From: Sphaerimonospora cavernae
Lineage (GTDB): Bacteria > Actinomycetota > Actinomycetes > Streptosporangiales > Streptosporangiaceae
Direction: 5' to 3'
Assembly: GCF_042435035.1 (NCBI RefSeq)
Contig: NZ_JBHMQT010000010.1
Location: 1 to 64,000 of the forward strand
DNA: 64,000 nucleotides
The notes beneath the pieces were generated by a model. That model did no database searches, was not told the DNA's origin, and saw only the letters and a program-made list of their open reading frames with translations. The position numbers were made by a program, and so were the translations under genes. Every line of letters begins with the position of its first letter. Within the stretch, counting starts at the first letter, position 1. Of this stretch, positions 24,700-33,318 are shown one piece after another.

Positions 24700-26931
24700 T
24701 CAGCCCGCCTTTCCGCCGGTCGGCTCGGGGTCGCGGGGCAGGCCGAGCAGACGCTCCCCGATGATGTTGAGCTGCACGTCGGTGGTGCCGCCGGCGATCG
24801 ACATGCACCGCGAGTTGAGGAACATCCAGGTGGCGTCCCGGCGGTGCTCGCCGCGGTCATCACGACCGCCGTGGCCGCCGGTCAGCGCCTCGGGGCCGAT
24901 CCAGTCCATCGCGGTCTCCCAGATCTCCTGGAGGTGCTCGACGCCGATCAGCTTGGCCACGCTGGACTCGGCCCCGGGCTGCTGCCCGGTCAGCGACCGC
25001 AGCGTGGTCCGCAGCCCGAACAGTCCACCGGACTGGGCGTCGCACAGGATCGCCCCAAGGCGCGTCAGCCGCTCGTCGTCCATCGTCTGCGGCGCGGCGG
25101 CCGCGATGTCGAGCAGCGCCTCGCCGCCGCTGCCGAGGGAGGAGTCGTGTGACAGCGAGACCCGCTCGTTGGCCAGGGTGGTGCGGGCGAGCTTCCAGCC
25201 GTCGCCCGGCCCGGCGACGAGCATCTCGTCGGGGATGAACACCTCGTCGAGGAACACCTCGTTGAACAGCGCCTCACCGGTCAGCTCGCGCAGCGGCCGG
25301 ATGTCGATGCCGGGGCTGGTCATGTCGAGCAGGAAGTACGACAGGCCCTTGTGCTTGGCCGCCTCGGGATCGGTGCGGGCCAGCAGGATGCCCCAGTGCG
25401 CCTCTCGGGCCATGGAGGTCCAGACCTTCTGGCCGGTGACCTTCCAGCCGCCGTCGACCTTCTCCGCCCGGGTGCTCAGCCCGGCCAGGTCGGAGCCGGC
25501 GCCCGGCTCGCTGAACAGCTGGCACCAGATGATGTCGCCGCGCAGCGACGGCGGCAGGAACCGTTGCCGCTGCTCGGCGCTGCCGTGCGCGATCAGGGTG
25601 GGCACCACCCAGTTGCCGATCACCATGTCGACGGCGCGCAGCCCGGCCGCGCGCATCTCCTCGGCGATCACCAGCTGGGTGACGGCGTCGGCTCCCTTGC
25701 CCCACGGCGCGGGCAGGTGCGGAGCGGTGTAGCCGTGCTCGGCCAGGTAGGTGAGCCGGTCCCCGCCCTCGAGGTCGCTCGCGGGGCTCAGCTCGGCGCG
25801 GATCTCCGCCCGGATCCGCTCGGACTCGGCCGGCAGCTCGACGCCGAGCTCGCGGCGCACACCGCCCAGCGTGAGGCGGGCGACCCGTCGCCGCCACCAG
25901 GAGGTGGAGCCGAGCAGGATGCGCAGGGTCTGCGCACGTCGCAGGTAGTGGCCCGCGTCATGCTCCCAGGTGAAGCCGATGCCGCCGAGCGTCTGGATGC
26001 AGTCCTTTGCCGTGGTGAACGCCGCTTCGACGCTGGTCGCCCCGGCGACGGCCGCCGCCAGCGAGGCCTCGCCGCGATCACCTCCGGCCGCCCGCGCGGC
26101 GTCCCAGGCGCATACCCGAGCCTGCTCGGCCCGGGTCAGCATGCGGGCGCAGCGGTGCTTGACTCCCTGGAACCGGCCGATCGGGCGGCCGAACTGGTGG
26201 CGCACCTTCGCGTACTCCGCGGCGGTGGCCGTGGCCCAGTCGGCCAGGCCCGAGGCCTCGGCGGCGAACAGCACGGCGGCCAGGTCGAGCACGTCGTCGG
26301 CGCCCAGACCGGTCAGCACCTCGGCCGCGGCGCCGTCGGCGCGCACCCGTGACAGCCGCCGGGTCAGGTCATGGCTGGGCAGGTCCTCGATCTCCACGGC
26401 GGCGCGCGGCAGCACCACCCACGCCGTGCCGGTCCCGTCGGCCGCCGGCAGCACGAACAGGTCGGCGACGAGACCGCCCAAGACCGGGCCGGACACACCG
26501 GAGACGGTCGCCTGCCCGTCGGCGCCGCGGGTGAGCACGAGCTCGGCGGAAGCCGTACCGCCACCGGGCGGGAGCCCGACCGCGCCGATCCTCGTCCCGG
26601 CCGCCAGCCCGGCCAGGTGCACCCGGTACCCGGCGCGGTGCAGTACGGCACTGGCGAGCACGGTGGGCAGGAACGGCCCCGGGACGAGCGAGCGGCCCAG
26701 CTCCTCGACCACGACGGCGAGTTCGAGTAGGCCGTAGCCAGCGCCGCCGTCCTCCTCGGGAAGGTGCAGGCCGAGCAGGCCCTGGTCGGCGAGGAGCGGC
26801 CAGAACTCCGGCAACTCCTCGCGCTCGGCCTCGACGGCCTTGCGCACCACGTCCTGCGTCACATGCCGGGCGGCGAAGGCCCGCACGGCGTCGCGCAGGT
26901 CGCGATGCTCGTCGGTCAGTCCGATCGTCAT
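24700..26931 (-). CDS. chsE3: ChsE3 (FadE34-like) fused two-domain acyl-CoA dehydrogenase
   Basis: A 743-residue tandem fusion of two acyl-CoA dehydrogenase units. The first (about 1-345) has EYAKVRHQFGRPIGRFQGVKH and QTLGGIGFTWEHDAGHY. The second (about 370-735) has FSEPGAGSDLAGLSTRAEK, KVWTSMAREAHWGILLART and SIAGGTTDVQLNIIGERLLGLPR. Single-chain FadE34/ChsE3 mimics the heterotetramers of other steroid dehydrogenases and acts on C24-type CoA thioesters. Start ATG 26931 is 5 bp after fadA5. A much longer frame (to 27888) runs through fadA5 and is an artefact. Confidence 0.87.
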   Translation of the reverse strand: MTIGLTDEHRDLRDAVRAFAARHVTQDVVRKAVEAEREELPEFWPLLADQGLLGLHLPEEDGGAGYGLLELAVVVEELGRSLVPGPFLPTVLASAVLHRAGYRVHLAGLAAGTRIGAVGLPPGGGTASAELVLTRGADGQATVSGVSGPVLGGLVADLFVLPAADGTGTAWVVLPRAAVEIEDLPSHDLTRRLSRVRADGAAAEVLTGLGADDVLDLAAVLFAAEASGLADWATATAAEYAKVRHQFGRPIGRFQGVKHRCARMLTRAEQARVCAWDAARAAGGDRGEASLAAAVAGATSVEAAFTTAKDCIQTLGGIGFTWEHDAGHYLRRAQTLRILLGSTSWWRRRVARLTLGGVRRELGVELPAESERIRAEIRAELSPASDLEGGDRLTYLAEHGYTAPHLPAPWGKGADAVTQLVIAEEMRAAGLRAVDMVIGNWVVPTLIAHGSAEQRQRFLPPSLRGDIIWCQLFSEPGAGSDLAGLSTRAEKVDGGWKVTGQKVWTSMAREAHWGILLARTDPEAAKHKGLSYFLLDMTSPGIDIRPLRELTGEALFNEVFLDEVFIPDEMLVAGPGDGWKLARTTLANERVSLSHDSSLGSGGEALLDIAAAAPQTMDDERLTRLGAILCDAQSGGLFGLRTTLRSLTGQQPGAESSVAKLIGVEHLQEIWETAMDWIGPEALTGGHGGRDDRGEHRRDATWMFLNSRCMSIAGGTTDVQLNIIGERLLGLPRDPEPTGGKAG

Positions 26932-26936
26932 GTGGG

Positions 26937-28097
26937 TCAGATCCGTTCGATGATGGTGGCCGTGGCGTGGGCGCCGCCGGCGCACATGGTGATCAGGGCG
27001 GTCGACTTGCCGGCCCGCTCGAGCTCGTGCAGCGCCTGGGTGATCAGCCGGGTGCCGGTCGAGCCGACGGCGTGGCCGAGGGCGATCGCGCCGCCGTTCA
27101 CGTTGACCTTGTCCATGTCGGCGTCGTGCGCCCGAGCCCAGGACAGCACGACCGAGGCGAACGCCTCGTTGATCTCGACCAGATCGATGTCGGACAGCTT
27201 CATCCCGGCGGCGCGCAGCACGTGACCGGTGGCCGCGATGGGGCCGTCGAGGTGGTAGTACGGGTCGGAGCCGACCATGCCCGAGGCCACGATGCGCGCC
27301 CGCGGGCGCAGCCCGAGCCGGTGCGCCCGCTCGGCGCTCATCAGCAGCACTGCCGCGGCGCCATCGCTGATCTGCGAGGAGTTGCCCGCGGTGTGGATCC
27401 CGTCGGGGATCACCGGCTTCAGCTTCGCCAGGCCCTCGGCGCTGGTCTCGCGCAGCCCCTGGTCGCGGCCGACCACGGCCTTCTCGCCGGTCGGCCCTTC
27501 GGGGCCCATCACCGGCGCCTCGACCTCGACGATCTGGCCGTCGAACCTGCCCTCGGCCCACGCCTGCGCGGCGCGCTGCTGCGAGCGCAGGCCGAACGCG
27601 TCGGCGTCGGCACGGCCGATGCCGAACTTGCCCGCGATCCGCTCGGCGGCGGTGAACTGGTCGGGCATGTCCAGCGTCCACCCGGGGGGCCGGGGGCTGC
27701 CGGTCTCCGGGGTGGACGCGGCGCCGAGGAAGACCCGGCTCATCGACTCGATGCCGCAGCCGATGCCTGCGTCGATCGCGCCGGAGGCGATCAGCCCGGC
27801 GATCAGGTGCACCGCCTGCTGCGACGAGCCGCACGCGCAGTCGATCGTCGTGCAGGCCGTGGTGTACGGCAGGCCGGCGTTCAGCCACGCCTGGCGGGTG
27901 ACGTTGTTGGACTGCTCACCGGCCTGGGTGACGCAGCCGCCGATCACCTGGCCGACCGACGCCGGGTCGACGCCGGTCCGCTCGAGCAGGCCCCGCTGGG
28001 CGAAGCCGAGCAGCTCGGCCGGGTGCAGCCCGGACAGGACTCCGTAACGCTTGCCGACGGGCGTGCGCGCCGCGTCGACGATGACGGCCTCAGCCAT
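26937..28097 (-). CDS. fadA5: FadA5, steroid side-chain thiolase
   Basis: A 386-residue thiolase that would cleave the 3-oxo-C24 steroid CoA to the C22 thioester plus acetyl-CoA. Cys nucleophile C89 in DCACGSSQQA, EINEAFASVVLSW, and the second active-site Cys C372 in MCAGG. Long segments (VIGGCVTQAGEQSNN, TAGNSSQISDGAAAVL) are near-identical to remembered M. tuberculosis FadA5. The usually invariant GHPxG motif reads GHAVG (A343), an odd substitution next to catalytic H342. ATG 28097 is better spaced from GGGGGAGG; ATG 28100 is an alternative. Confidence 0.9.
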   Translation of the reverse strand: MAEAVIVDAARTPVGKRYGVLSGLHPAELLGFAQRGLLERTGVDPASVGQVIGGCVTQAGEQSNNVTRQAWLNAGLPYTTACTTIDCACGSSQQAVHLIAGLIASGAIDAGIGCGIESMSRVFLGAASTPETGSPRPPGWTLDMPDQFTAAERIAGKFGIGRADADAFGLRSQQRAAQAWAEGRFDGQIVEVEAPVMGPEGPTGEKAVVGRDQGLRETSAEGLAKLKPVIPDGIHTAGNSSQISDGAAAVLLMSAERAHRLGLRPRARIVASGMVGSDPYYHLDGPIAATGHVLRAAGMKLSDIDLVEINEAFASVVLSWARAHDADMDKVNVNGGAIALGHAVGSTGTRLITQALHELERAGKSTALITMCAGGAHATATIIERI

Positions 28098-29761
28098 CAT
28101 TCCTCCCCCATATTTGTTGAAAGCGCAGTCGTTGAAAGCGCAGTCGTTGGAATCGTGGATGTTGAAAGCACGGTCTTGGCCCACCGGTAGTCCGCCTTGC
28201 CGCTGGGCGAGCGCACGACGGCGTCGACGAAGACGATCGAGGTGGGCACCTTGTATCCGGCGATGTGCGCGCGGCAGTGCGCACGCAGATCCTCGGCCCC
28301 GGGTGCCAGAACACCGGAGCGGATCTCGACCACGGCGGCGACCCGCTCGCCGAACCGCTCGTCGGGCACGCCGGCCACCAGCACGTCCATCACGGCGGGG
28401 TGGGCCTTCAGCGCCTGCTCGACCTCTTCGGGGAACACCTTCTCGCCGCCGGTGTTGATGCAGCCCGAGCCGCGGCCCAGCACCACGATCGTGCCGTCGT
28501 CCTCGACCCGGGCCATGTCGCCGAGCACCGACCAGCGGACGCCGTCGACCACCGGGAACGTCCTGGCGGTCTTCTCCGCGTCGCCGTAATAGCCCAGCGG
28601 GACGTGGCCGGTCCTGGCGATGAACCCCATCTCACCGGAGCCGGGCTCGACCGGCCGGAACGTCTCGTCGATGACGGCGATCTGCGGGCCGGCCGACAGC
28701 CGCATGAGCCCGTCCTCGCCGATCGCGAGCCTGCCGTCGATTCCGGACTCCGACGCGCCGAACCCGTCGCTGATGAACAGGTCCGGGATCAGCGCCACCG
28801 CCTCCTCCCGCACGCTGCGGGACAGGATCGCGCCGCCGGAGCCGAGCACCTTCCACGAGCTCAGGTCGTGCTCGGCGCCGTGCGCCTTCACCGCGTCCAG
28901 GAGCGGGCGGGCGATCGCGTCGCCGACGACGGTGACGATGAGGGCGTGTTCCCGCTCGATGAGGCGCAGCGTCTCGATCGGGTCGAACCGGCGCATCAGG
29001 ATCATCGGCGAACCGCCGAGCAGTCCGCTGAGTACGGTGTAGACGGCCGCGCCGTGCATGAGCGGAGCGGTGATCAGGTAGATGATCGGGGTTCCGCCCG
29101 CCGCGGCGGCGGCCAGTTCCTTCGCGGTGCGGTACGGCGGGCCGTAGTGGTTGCCGCCGGCCAGCGCGGCGAAGAAGAAGTCCTCGTGCCGCCACACCAC
29201 GCCCTTGGGCAGGCCGGTCGTGCCGCCGGTGTAGAGGACGTAGTGGTCGTCGGCGGTGCGCTCCCCCGCCATAGAAGGGGCCGTCGGGGCGGTGGAAGGT
29301 CGGGCGGAGATCGCCTTCTCGTAGTCCGTGACGCTGAGTCGGTCCGGCCAGGTCAGATCCGGCGTGTCACCCACCACGACGACGTGCCGCAGCTTCGGGC
29401 ACCGGTCGGCCAGGGCGGCGACGGCGGGTGTGAACTCCGCGCCGGCGACCAGGCCGACGAGGTCGGCGTCGTTGTAGAGGTGGTGCAGTTCGTGATCGGT
29501 GTAGCGGTAGTTGATGTTGATCGGCACGGCCCGGATCTTCAGGCAGGCCAGCAGCGTCTCGACGAACTCGACGCCGTTGAGCATGTGGACGCCCACATGC
29601 TGGTGCGGTTCGACACCCGACTCCTTGAGGTGGTTCGCCAGGGCGTTCGCACGCCGGTCGAGCTCGGCGAAGGTCACTCGGCGGTCGCCGCAGACCACGG
29701 CCAGGCGGTCGGGCACGGCGGCGGCCACGGTCTCGTACAGAGTGGCCAGGTTCAGCGTCAT
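28097..29761 (-). CDS. fadD19: FadD19-like steroid acyl-CoA synthetase
   Basis: A 554-residue ANL synthetase. YTGGTTGLPKGVVWRHEDFFF is the P-loop region typical of FadD19, the C26/C27 (3-oxo-cholestenoate) CoA ligase. It also has DGFGASESG, GDMARVEDDGTIVVLGRG, INTGGEKVFPEEVE and the C-terminal SGKADYRW. First gene of the leftward operon. The C-terminus ends in a low-complexity tail (TTALSTTALST) built from 15-bp tandem repeats at 28116-28175 and is not conserved family sequence. Confidence 0.86.
   Translation of the reverse strand: MTLNLATLYETVAAAVPDRLAVVCGDRRVTFAELDRRANALANHLKESGVEPHQHVGVHMLNGVEFVETLLACLKIRAVPININYRYTDHELHHLYNDADLVGLVAGAEFTPAVAALADRCPKLRHVVVVGDTPDLTWPDRLSVTDYEKAISARPSTAPTAPSMAGERTADDHYVLYTGGTTGLPKGVVWRHEDFFFAALAGGNHYGPPYRTAKELAAAAAGGTPIIYLITAPLMHGAAVYTVLSGLLGGSPMILMRRFDPIETLRLIEREHALIVTVVGDAIARPLLDAVKAHGAEHDLSSWKVLGSGGAILSRSVREEAVALIPDLFISDGFGASESGIDGRLAIGEDGLMRLSAGPQIAVIDETFRPVEPGSGEMGFIARTGHVPLGYYGDAEKTARTFPVVDGVRWSVLGDMARVEDDGTIVVLGRGSGCINTGGEKVFPEEVEQALKAHPAVMDVLVAGVPDERFGERVAAVVEIRSGVLAPGAEDLRAHCRAHIAGYKVPTSIVFVDAVVRSPSGKADYRWAKTVLSTSTIPTTALSTTALSTNMGEE
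28116..28175. repeat. Four imperfect 15-bp tandem repeats in the fadD19 3' end
   Basis: Units begin GTTGAAAGCGCAGTC (two exact copies, 28116-28145), followed by two diverged copies. They are in frame and add a Ser/Thr-rich tail to FadD19 just before the stop. Confidence 0.8.
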
Positions 29762-29888
29762 GGCGAGAGACTAGAATCAATTCTCGTTTCACACAACGGT
29801 CAGGTCTCGCTGAGCGGTGTCAGGGTTGGTCATGACTAGAATTCGTACTAGTTTGTGGCTCCTCAGGATACGTAGTACGGGAGCGGAT
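29762..29888. promoter_or_regulatory. Divergent fadD19/hsd4A promoter with KstR-like palindromes
   Basis: AGAATCAATTCT (29773-29784) is an inverted repeat of the form AGAAx-NN-xTTCT, close to the mycobacterial KstR site (core AGAACnnGTTCT). It lies 11 bp before the fadD19 start. A second inverted repeat, ACTAG-N8-CTAGT (29835-29852), precedes hsd4A. GGGAGCGGAT precedes the hsd4A ATG. KstR control is inferred; a KstR-type gene lies at 32484. Confidence 0.6.
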
Positions 29889-30845
29889 ATGAGCTCGAAC
29901 ATCAGCCTTGAGGGCAAGGCCGCCATCGTGACGGGGGCCGGGGCCGGCCTGGGCCGCAGTGAGGCGCTGGCGCTGGCCGAGCGCGGCGCGAACGTCGTCG
30001 TCAACGACATGGGCCCGGCCGCCGAGGAGGTCGCGGCCGAGATCAGGTCGCTCGGCCGGCAGGCCGTCGCGGTGACCGGCGACGTGGGCGACTGGTCCAT
30101 CGGCGACCGCCTCGTAGGCGCCGCGGTGGACGCCTTCGGGCGCCTGGACATCCTGGTGAACAACGCGGGTGTGCTGCGCGACAAGATGCTGTTCAACCTG
30201 ACCGAGTCCGACTGGGACGACGTGATCCGCGTCCATCTCAAGGGACACGCCGCGGTCTCCCGGGCGGCGGCGGTCCACTGGCGTGCGGCGAGCAAGGCGG
30301 CCGGCGGCCCGGTCTACGGCCGTGTCGTCAACACCTCCTCCGAGGCGTTCCTGTTCGGCTCGGCCGGCCAGCCGAACTACTCGGCCGCCAAGGCCGGCAT
30401 CGTGGCGCTGACCCTCGCCACGGCCCAGGGTCTGGCCAAGTACGGCGTGCGGGCCAACGCGATCTGCCCCCGGGCCCGCACCGGCATGACCGCCCACGTG
30501 TTCGCCGGCGGCGACACGAACGGCGACACGAACGGCGATGCAGCCGACGGCCTGGACATCCTCGCCCCCGAACGGGTGGGGACGTTCGTGAGCTACCTGG
30601 CCTCTCCCGCCGCCGAGGAGATCAGCGGCCAGGTGTTCGTGGTGTACGGCGACATGGTGGCGCTCATGGCCGCCCCGACCGTTGAGCGGAAGTTCACCGC
30701 CGCCGACGGCGTCTTCTCGGCCGAGGACTTCGACCAGGTGCTCACGCCGTACTTCAACGGGCGCGGCCCGTACCAGACCTACGCGGCCTACAGCGTCGCC
30801 CAGCTCGACACCACGGGCGTCCAGAACGCCGCCAAGCAGAAGTGA
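29889..30845 (+). CDS. hsd4A: Hsd4A-like 17-beta-HSD/hydroxyacyl-CoA dehydrogenase
   Basis: A 318-residue SDR, the size of mycobacterial Hsd4A (ChsB1). TGAGAGLGRSEALALAERG, VVNDMG, NNAGVLRDKMLFNLTESDWD, NTSSEAF and YSAAKAGIVALT are all present. In sterol degraders it oxidises the 3-hydroxyacyl-CoA of the side chain (and 17-hydroxysteroids), feeding FadA5. Divergent from fadD19-fadA5 with a shared operator region, which supports the call. A 12-bp duplication inserts GDTNGDTNGD near residue 210. Paralogous to the SDR at 4481. Confidence 0.85.
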   Translation: MSSNISLEGKAAIVTGAGAGLGRSEALALAERGANVVVNDMGPAAEEVAAEIRSLGRQAVAVTGDVGDWSIGDRLVGAAVDAFGRLDILVNNAGVLRDKMLFNLTESDWDDVIRVHLKGHAAVSRAAAVHWRAASKAAGGPVYGRVVNTSSEAFLFGSAGQPNYSAAKAGIVALTLATAQGLAKYGVRANAICPRARTGMTAHVFAGGDTNGDTNGDAADGLDILAPERVGTFVSYLASPAAEEISGQVFVVYGDMVALMAAPTVERKFTAADGVFSAEDFDQVLTPYFNGRGPYQTYAAYSVAQLDTTGVQNAAKQK

Positions 30846-30851
30846 CATCCG

Positions 30852-30878
30852 GGGTCCGCCTCCCGGCGAGGCGGACCC
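30852..30878. terminator. Bidirectional hairpin terminator
   Basis: An 11-bp perfect stem (GGGTCCGCCTC / GAGGCGGACCC) with a 5-nt loop, between the convergent hsd4A and 3-alpha-HSD-like genes. Confidence 0.8.
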
Positions 30879-30905
30879 TGTGTCAATCAGCGGCTCTTGG
30901 GCCGA

Positions 30906-31682
30906 TCAAAAGACGTCCGGGCCGCGGAGGGTGGCCTCGGCGCCGCCGTCGACGTAGACGACCTGCCCGGTCATGTGGGAGTTGGCCGGGCTGACCAGCC
31001 AGCGCAGCGCCTCGGCGACCACCTCGGGCTCGGCGTACCCGTTCAGCGGCATCGGCACCGCGGCGTCCATGGCCTTGCGCATCTCCTCGTCCGCGAAGAG
31101 GGGATCACTCATCGGGGTGAGCACGACCCCGGGGGCCACCGCGTTGAGCGGGATGCCGCACCCGGCCCACTCGGGCGTGACGCAGACGCGGCGCAGCCAC
31201 TGCGCGAGGGCCGACTTCGACGACGGGTACAGCTTCCTCCCGTCTCCGCGCTCGACGGCCCGCTCACCCGACTCGACCGCCTCCTCCTCCAGGCCGTCGA
31301 GGCAGGCCCGTACCACCTCCGGGACCGCCGGCTTGGTGCCGGAGATGGAGCCGATCACGGCGGCACGCGGCGCCGGGGCGGCGGCGAGCGCCGGGCGCAG
31401 CCCCTCCAGCAGCGCGGTCACGCCGAAGTAGTTCACCCGCACGGTCAACGTGGTGAACGTGGAGACGCCGGCACAGGCGACGACGCCGTCGAGCACGCCA
31501 CCGCACATCCCCAGCACGGACTCCACGGCCAGTGCGCGACCCTCCGGCGTGGACAGGTCGGCGCACACGTCGGCGTCCTTGAGGTCGATGCCGATCACCT
31601 CGTCGCCCTGCGCGCGCAGCAGGCCGGCGAGCGCCTTTCCGATTCCCGATGCCGTCCCGCTCACGGCGATCTTTCGTGTCAT
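30906..31682 (-). CDS. 3-alpha-hydroxysteroid dehydrogenase/carbonyl reductase-like SDR
   Basis: A 258-residue SDR that resembles Comamonas 3-alpha-HSD/carbonyl reductase as remembered: GTASGIGKALAGLLRAQG, IGIDLKDADVCADLSTPEGR, the unusual GVVACAG in place of NNAG, VRVNYFGVTALLEGL, and catalytic YPSSK, ending GQVVYVDGGAEA. Such enzymes interconvert 3-alpha-hydroxy and 3-keto steroids, which would suit bile-acid-type or reduced steroid substrates. ATG 31682 is chosen; a GTG at 31691 is possible. Confidence 0.75.
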   Translation of the reverse strand: MTRKIAVSGTASGIGKALAGLLRAQGDEVIGIDLKDADVCADLSTPEGRALAVESVLGMCGGVLDGVVACAGVSTFTTLTVRVNYFGVTALLEGLRPALAAAPAPRAAVIGSISGTKPAVPEVVRACLDGLEEEAVESGERAVERGDGRKLYPSSKSALAQWLRRVCVTPEWAGCGIPLNAVAPGVVLTPMSDPLFADEEMRKAMDAAVPMPLNGYAEPEVVAEALRWLVSPANSHMTGQVVYVDGGAEATLRGPDVF

Positions 31683-31742
31683 TCTCCGCACGCTAGCCGT
31701 ACGGAAACCACCGGAACGGCGGCATCCCGGTCATCGAGAGCG

Positions 31743-32426
31743 TCATCGGGAGGCCGGCTCGGCAAGGATCTTCCCCATGCGGTCGATCTCGATGCGCTGG
31801 TCGGAGTCGATGTGCGAGGCGAGCTGGTAGACCTCCGGCTCCACGCCCCCCTTGTCGGCGAACAGCCGCTCCACCATCCGCAGCGCCCCGGTGTGGTGCT
31901 GGATCATGTAGGTACAGAAGAGCCGGTCGAACTCCGCGCCTGTGGCCCTCTCCAGCTCGGCGAACTGCTCCTCGGTCAGCATCCCCGGCATGAGCCCGCC
32001 GCCGTGGTGGCCGTGGCCGGCGCTGTCCACGCTCGGCACCTCCTTGAGACGCGCCCGCAGCCAGCGCTGCATCAGCCCGATCTCGTCCTTCTGGGAGATC
32101 TCGATCCGCCTGGCGAGGAGCGGGAGATCCCCGTTCGTGCCGCGGCCGGGCACCAGGGCCGTCATCCGCAGCGCCTGGGCGTGATGCTCGATCATTCCCT
32201 GCATGAAGCGCACGTCGGCCTCGGTGTAGTCCCCGCCGTCGGCCTCCGGCACCTGGTCGGCCGGCAGCACCCTGCTCGTCTGTCCGGGCGCGCCGGGCTG
32301 GACGACCGCCGGCTTCTTCGCGCCATCGGCGGGGTCCGCCGAGGAGGCCGTACAGGCGGCCAGGACCGCGCATGCGGACAAGGCGGTGCACGCGGCGAGC
32401 GCGACCGCGATCGAGCGTAAGTGCAT
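31743..32426 (-). CDS. DUF305 lipoprotein
   Basis: A 227-residue exported protein. The N-terminal hydrophobic segment ends in repeated Ala-Cys steps (ALSACAVLAAC), so a lipoprotein cleavage site at LAAC is likely. The mature part is a DUF305 (four-helix, ferritin-like) domain with paired His motifs MIEHHAQALRM and YMIQHHTGALRM, and a His/Gly-rich loop (GHGHHGGG). These may bind metal, often copper in related proteins. No operon partner; function unknown. Confidence 0.8.
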   Translation of the reverse strand: MHLRSIAVALAACTALSACAVLAACTASSADPADGAKKPAVVQPGAPGQTSRVLPADQVPEADGGDYTEADVRFMQGMIEHHAQALRMTALVPGRGTNGDLPLLARRIEISQKDEIGLMQRWLRARLKEVPSVDSAGHGHHGGGLMPGMLTEEQFAELERATGAEFDRLFCTYMIQHHTGALRMVERLFADKGGVEPEVYQLASHIDSDQRIEIDRMGKILAEPASR

Positions 32427-32483
32427 CCTGTCAGGGTCGCACCGAAGCGGGGAGATCTCCAGATGCTGCCGCGGCCCCTGCTC

Positions 32484-33140
32484 TCAGGCGTTCGAGCGCG
32501 GGGCCAGCAGGAGCCGGGAGGCGAGCCTGACGTCGCTCTCCATGTCGGAGATGGCCATCCGCCCGTTGAGGCTCATCTGCAGCACGCCGTACCAGCACTG
32601 CATGAGCAGCCGGACCAGGGTGACGTCCATCGCGGTCGGGGTCTCGATCCCGAGGGTGCGCAGGACGACGTCGCGGAAGGTGTTGTCGATCCGGCCGGCA
32701 TCGGCGACGGCCGCGGCGTTGGCCGCGTTCGCCGACTGGAGCATCGCGGTCGCCAGCGCGGGCCGGCGCAGCAACTGCCTGCTGGCGTTCACCAGCAGCT
32801 CCCCGACCGCGTCCTCCGGGCTCGTGCCGGGCCTCGGGCGCGGCGCGCTCTCGCTGAACCGGTCGACCTGCTCGGCCAGGACCGCGGTGAACAGATGCGT
32901 CTTCGACGGGAAGTACCGATACAGCGTGCCGATCGCGACACCGGCGGCCTTGGCCACCTCGTGCATCTGGACGCGTTCGAGACCCCGCTCCGCCGCCATG
33001 TGCGAGGCGGCCCGAAGAATGCGCACGTGCCGGGCACGCTGCTCCGGCGAACTGGGTTCGGCCGGCGGCCTGGCCTCTGCGATCCTCGGCACGGCGTCCC
33101 CCTGGTCTGCTGTTCGATCAGCCCGATTTCGTGATGACAA
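32484..33140 (-). CDS. kstR: KstR-type TetR-family transcriptional repressor
   Basis: A 218-residue TetR regulator. The N-terminal HTH (about residues 37-82) includes RILRAASHMAAERGLERVQMHEVAKAAGVAIGTLYRYFPSKTHL, very like mycobacterial KstR (VAVGTLYRYFPSK). The C-terminal ligand domain has WYGVLQMSLNGRMAISDMESDV. KstR represses the sterol regulon and is released by steroid acyl-CoA thioesters. Location between the side-chain and ring genes, and AGAAx-NN-xTTCT palindromes elsewhere, fit that role. It could instead be another steroid TetR, as no synteny with Rv3574 is visible. Confidence 0.72.
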   Translation of the reverse strand: MSSRNRADRTADQGDAVPRIAEARPPAEPSSPEQRARHVRILRAASHMAAERGLERVQMHEVAKAAGVAIGTLYRYFPSKTHLFTAVLAEQVDRFSESAPRPRPGTSPEDAVGELLVNASRQLLRRPALATAMLQSANAANAAAVADAGRIDNTFRDVVLRTLGIETPTAMDVTLVRLLMQCWYGVLQMSLNGRMAISDMESDVRLASRLLLAPRSNA

Positions 33141-33318
33141 TACACATCACATTGACATGATCAGCCGCGTCGATGATACCGATGAATGGGACAGATGAGC
33201 CGTGCGATGTGGCATGTGGCGAAACCTGTCAGTCATGACATTCCCCGATAAGTTCCTACGTACCGCCCTCGCGCCGACCGTGTCCGCCACAGTCACCACC
33301 CGCTGATCACCGTGATCG
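33141..33318. promoter_or_regulatory. kstR upstream region
   Basis: 178 bp with no gene. It has TGTCA-N4-TGACA (33227-33240) and an AT-richer stretch (ACAATACACATCACATTGACA) near the kstR start that could hold its promoter. No obvious AGAAx-NN-xTTCT site. Confidence 0.35.

Noticed and set aside
24700..27888. A 1062-codon open frame
   Set aside because: Only the part from ATG 26931 is an acyl-CoA dehydrogenase; the upstream third is an Arg/Pro-rich antisense-like frame running across fadA5, typical of high-GC DNA.
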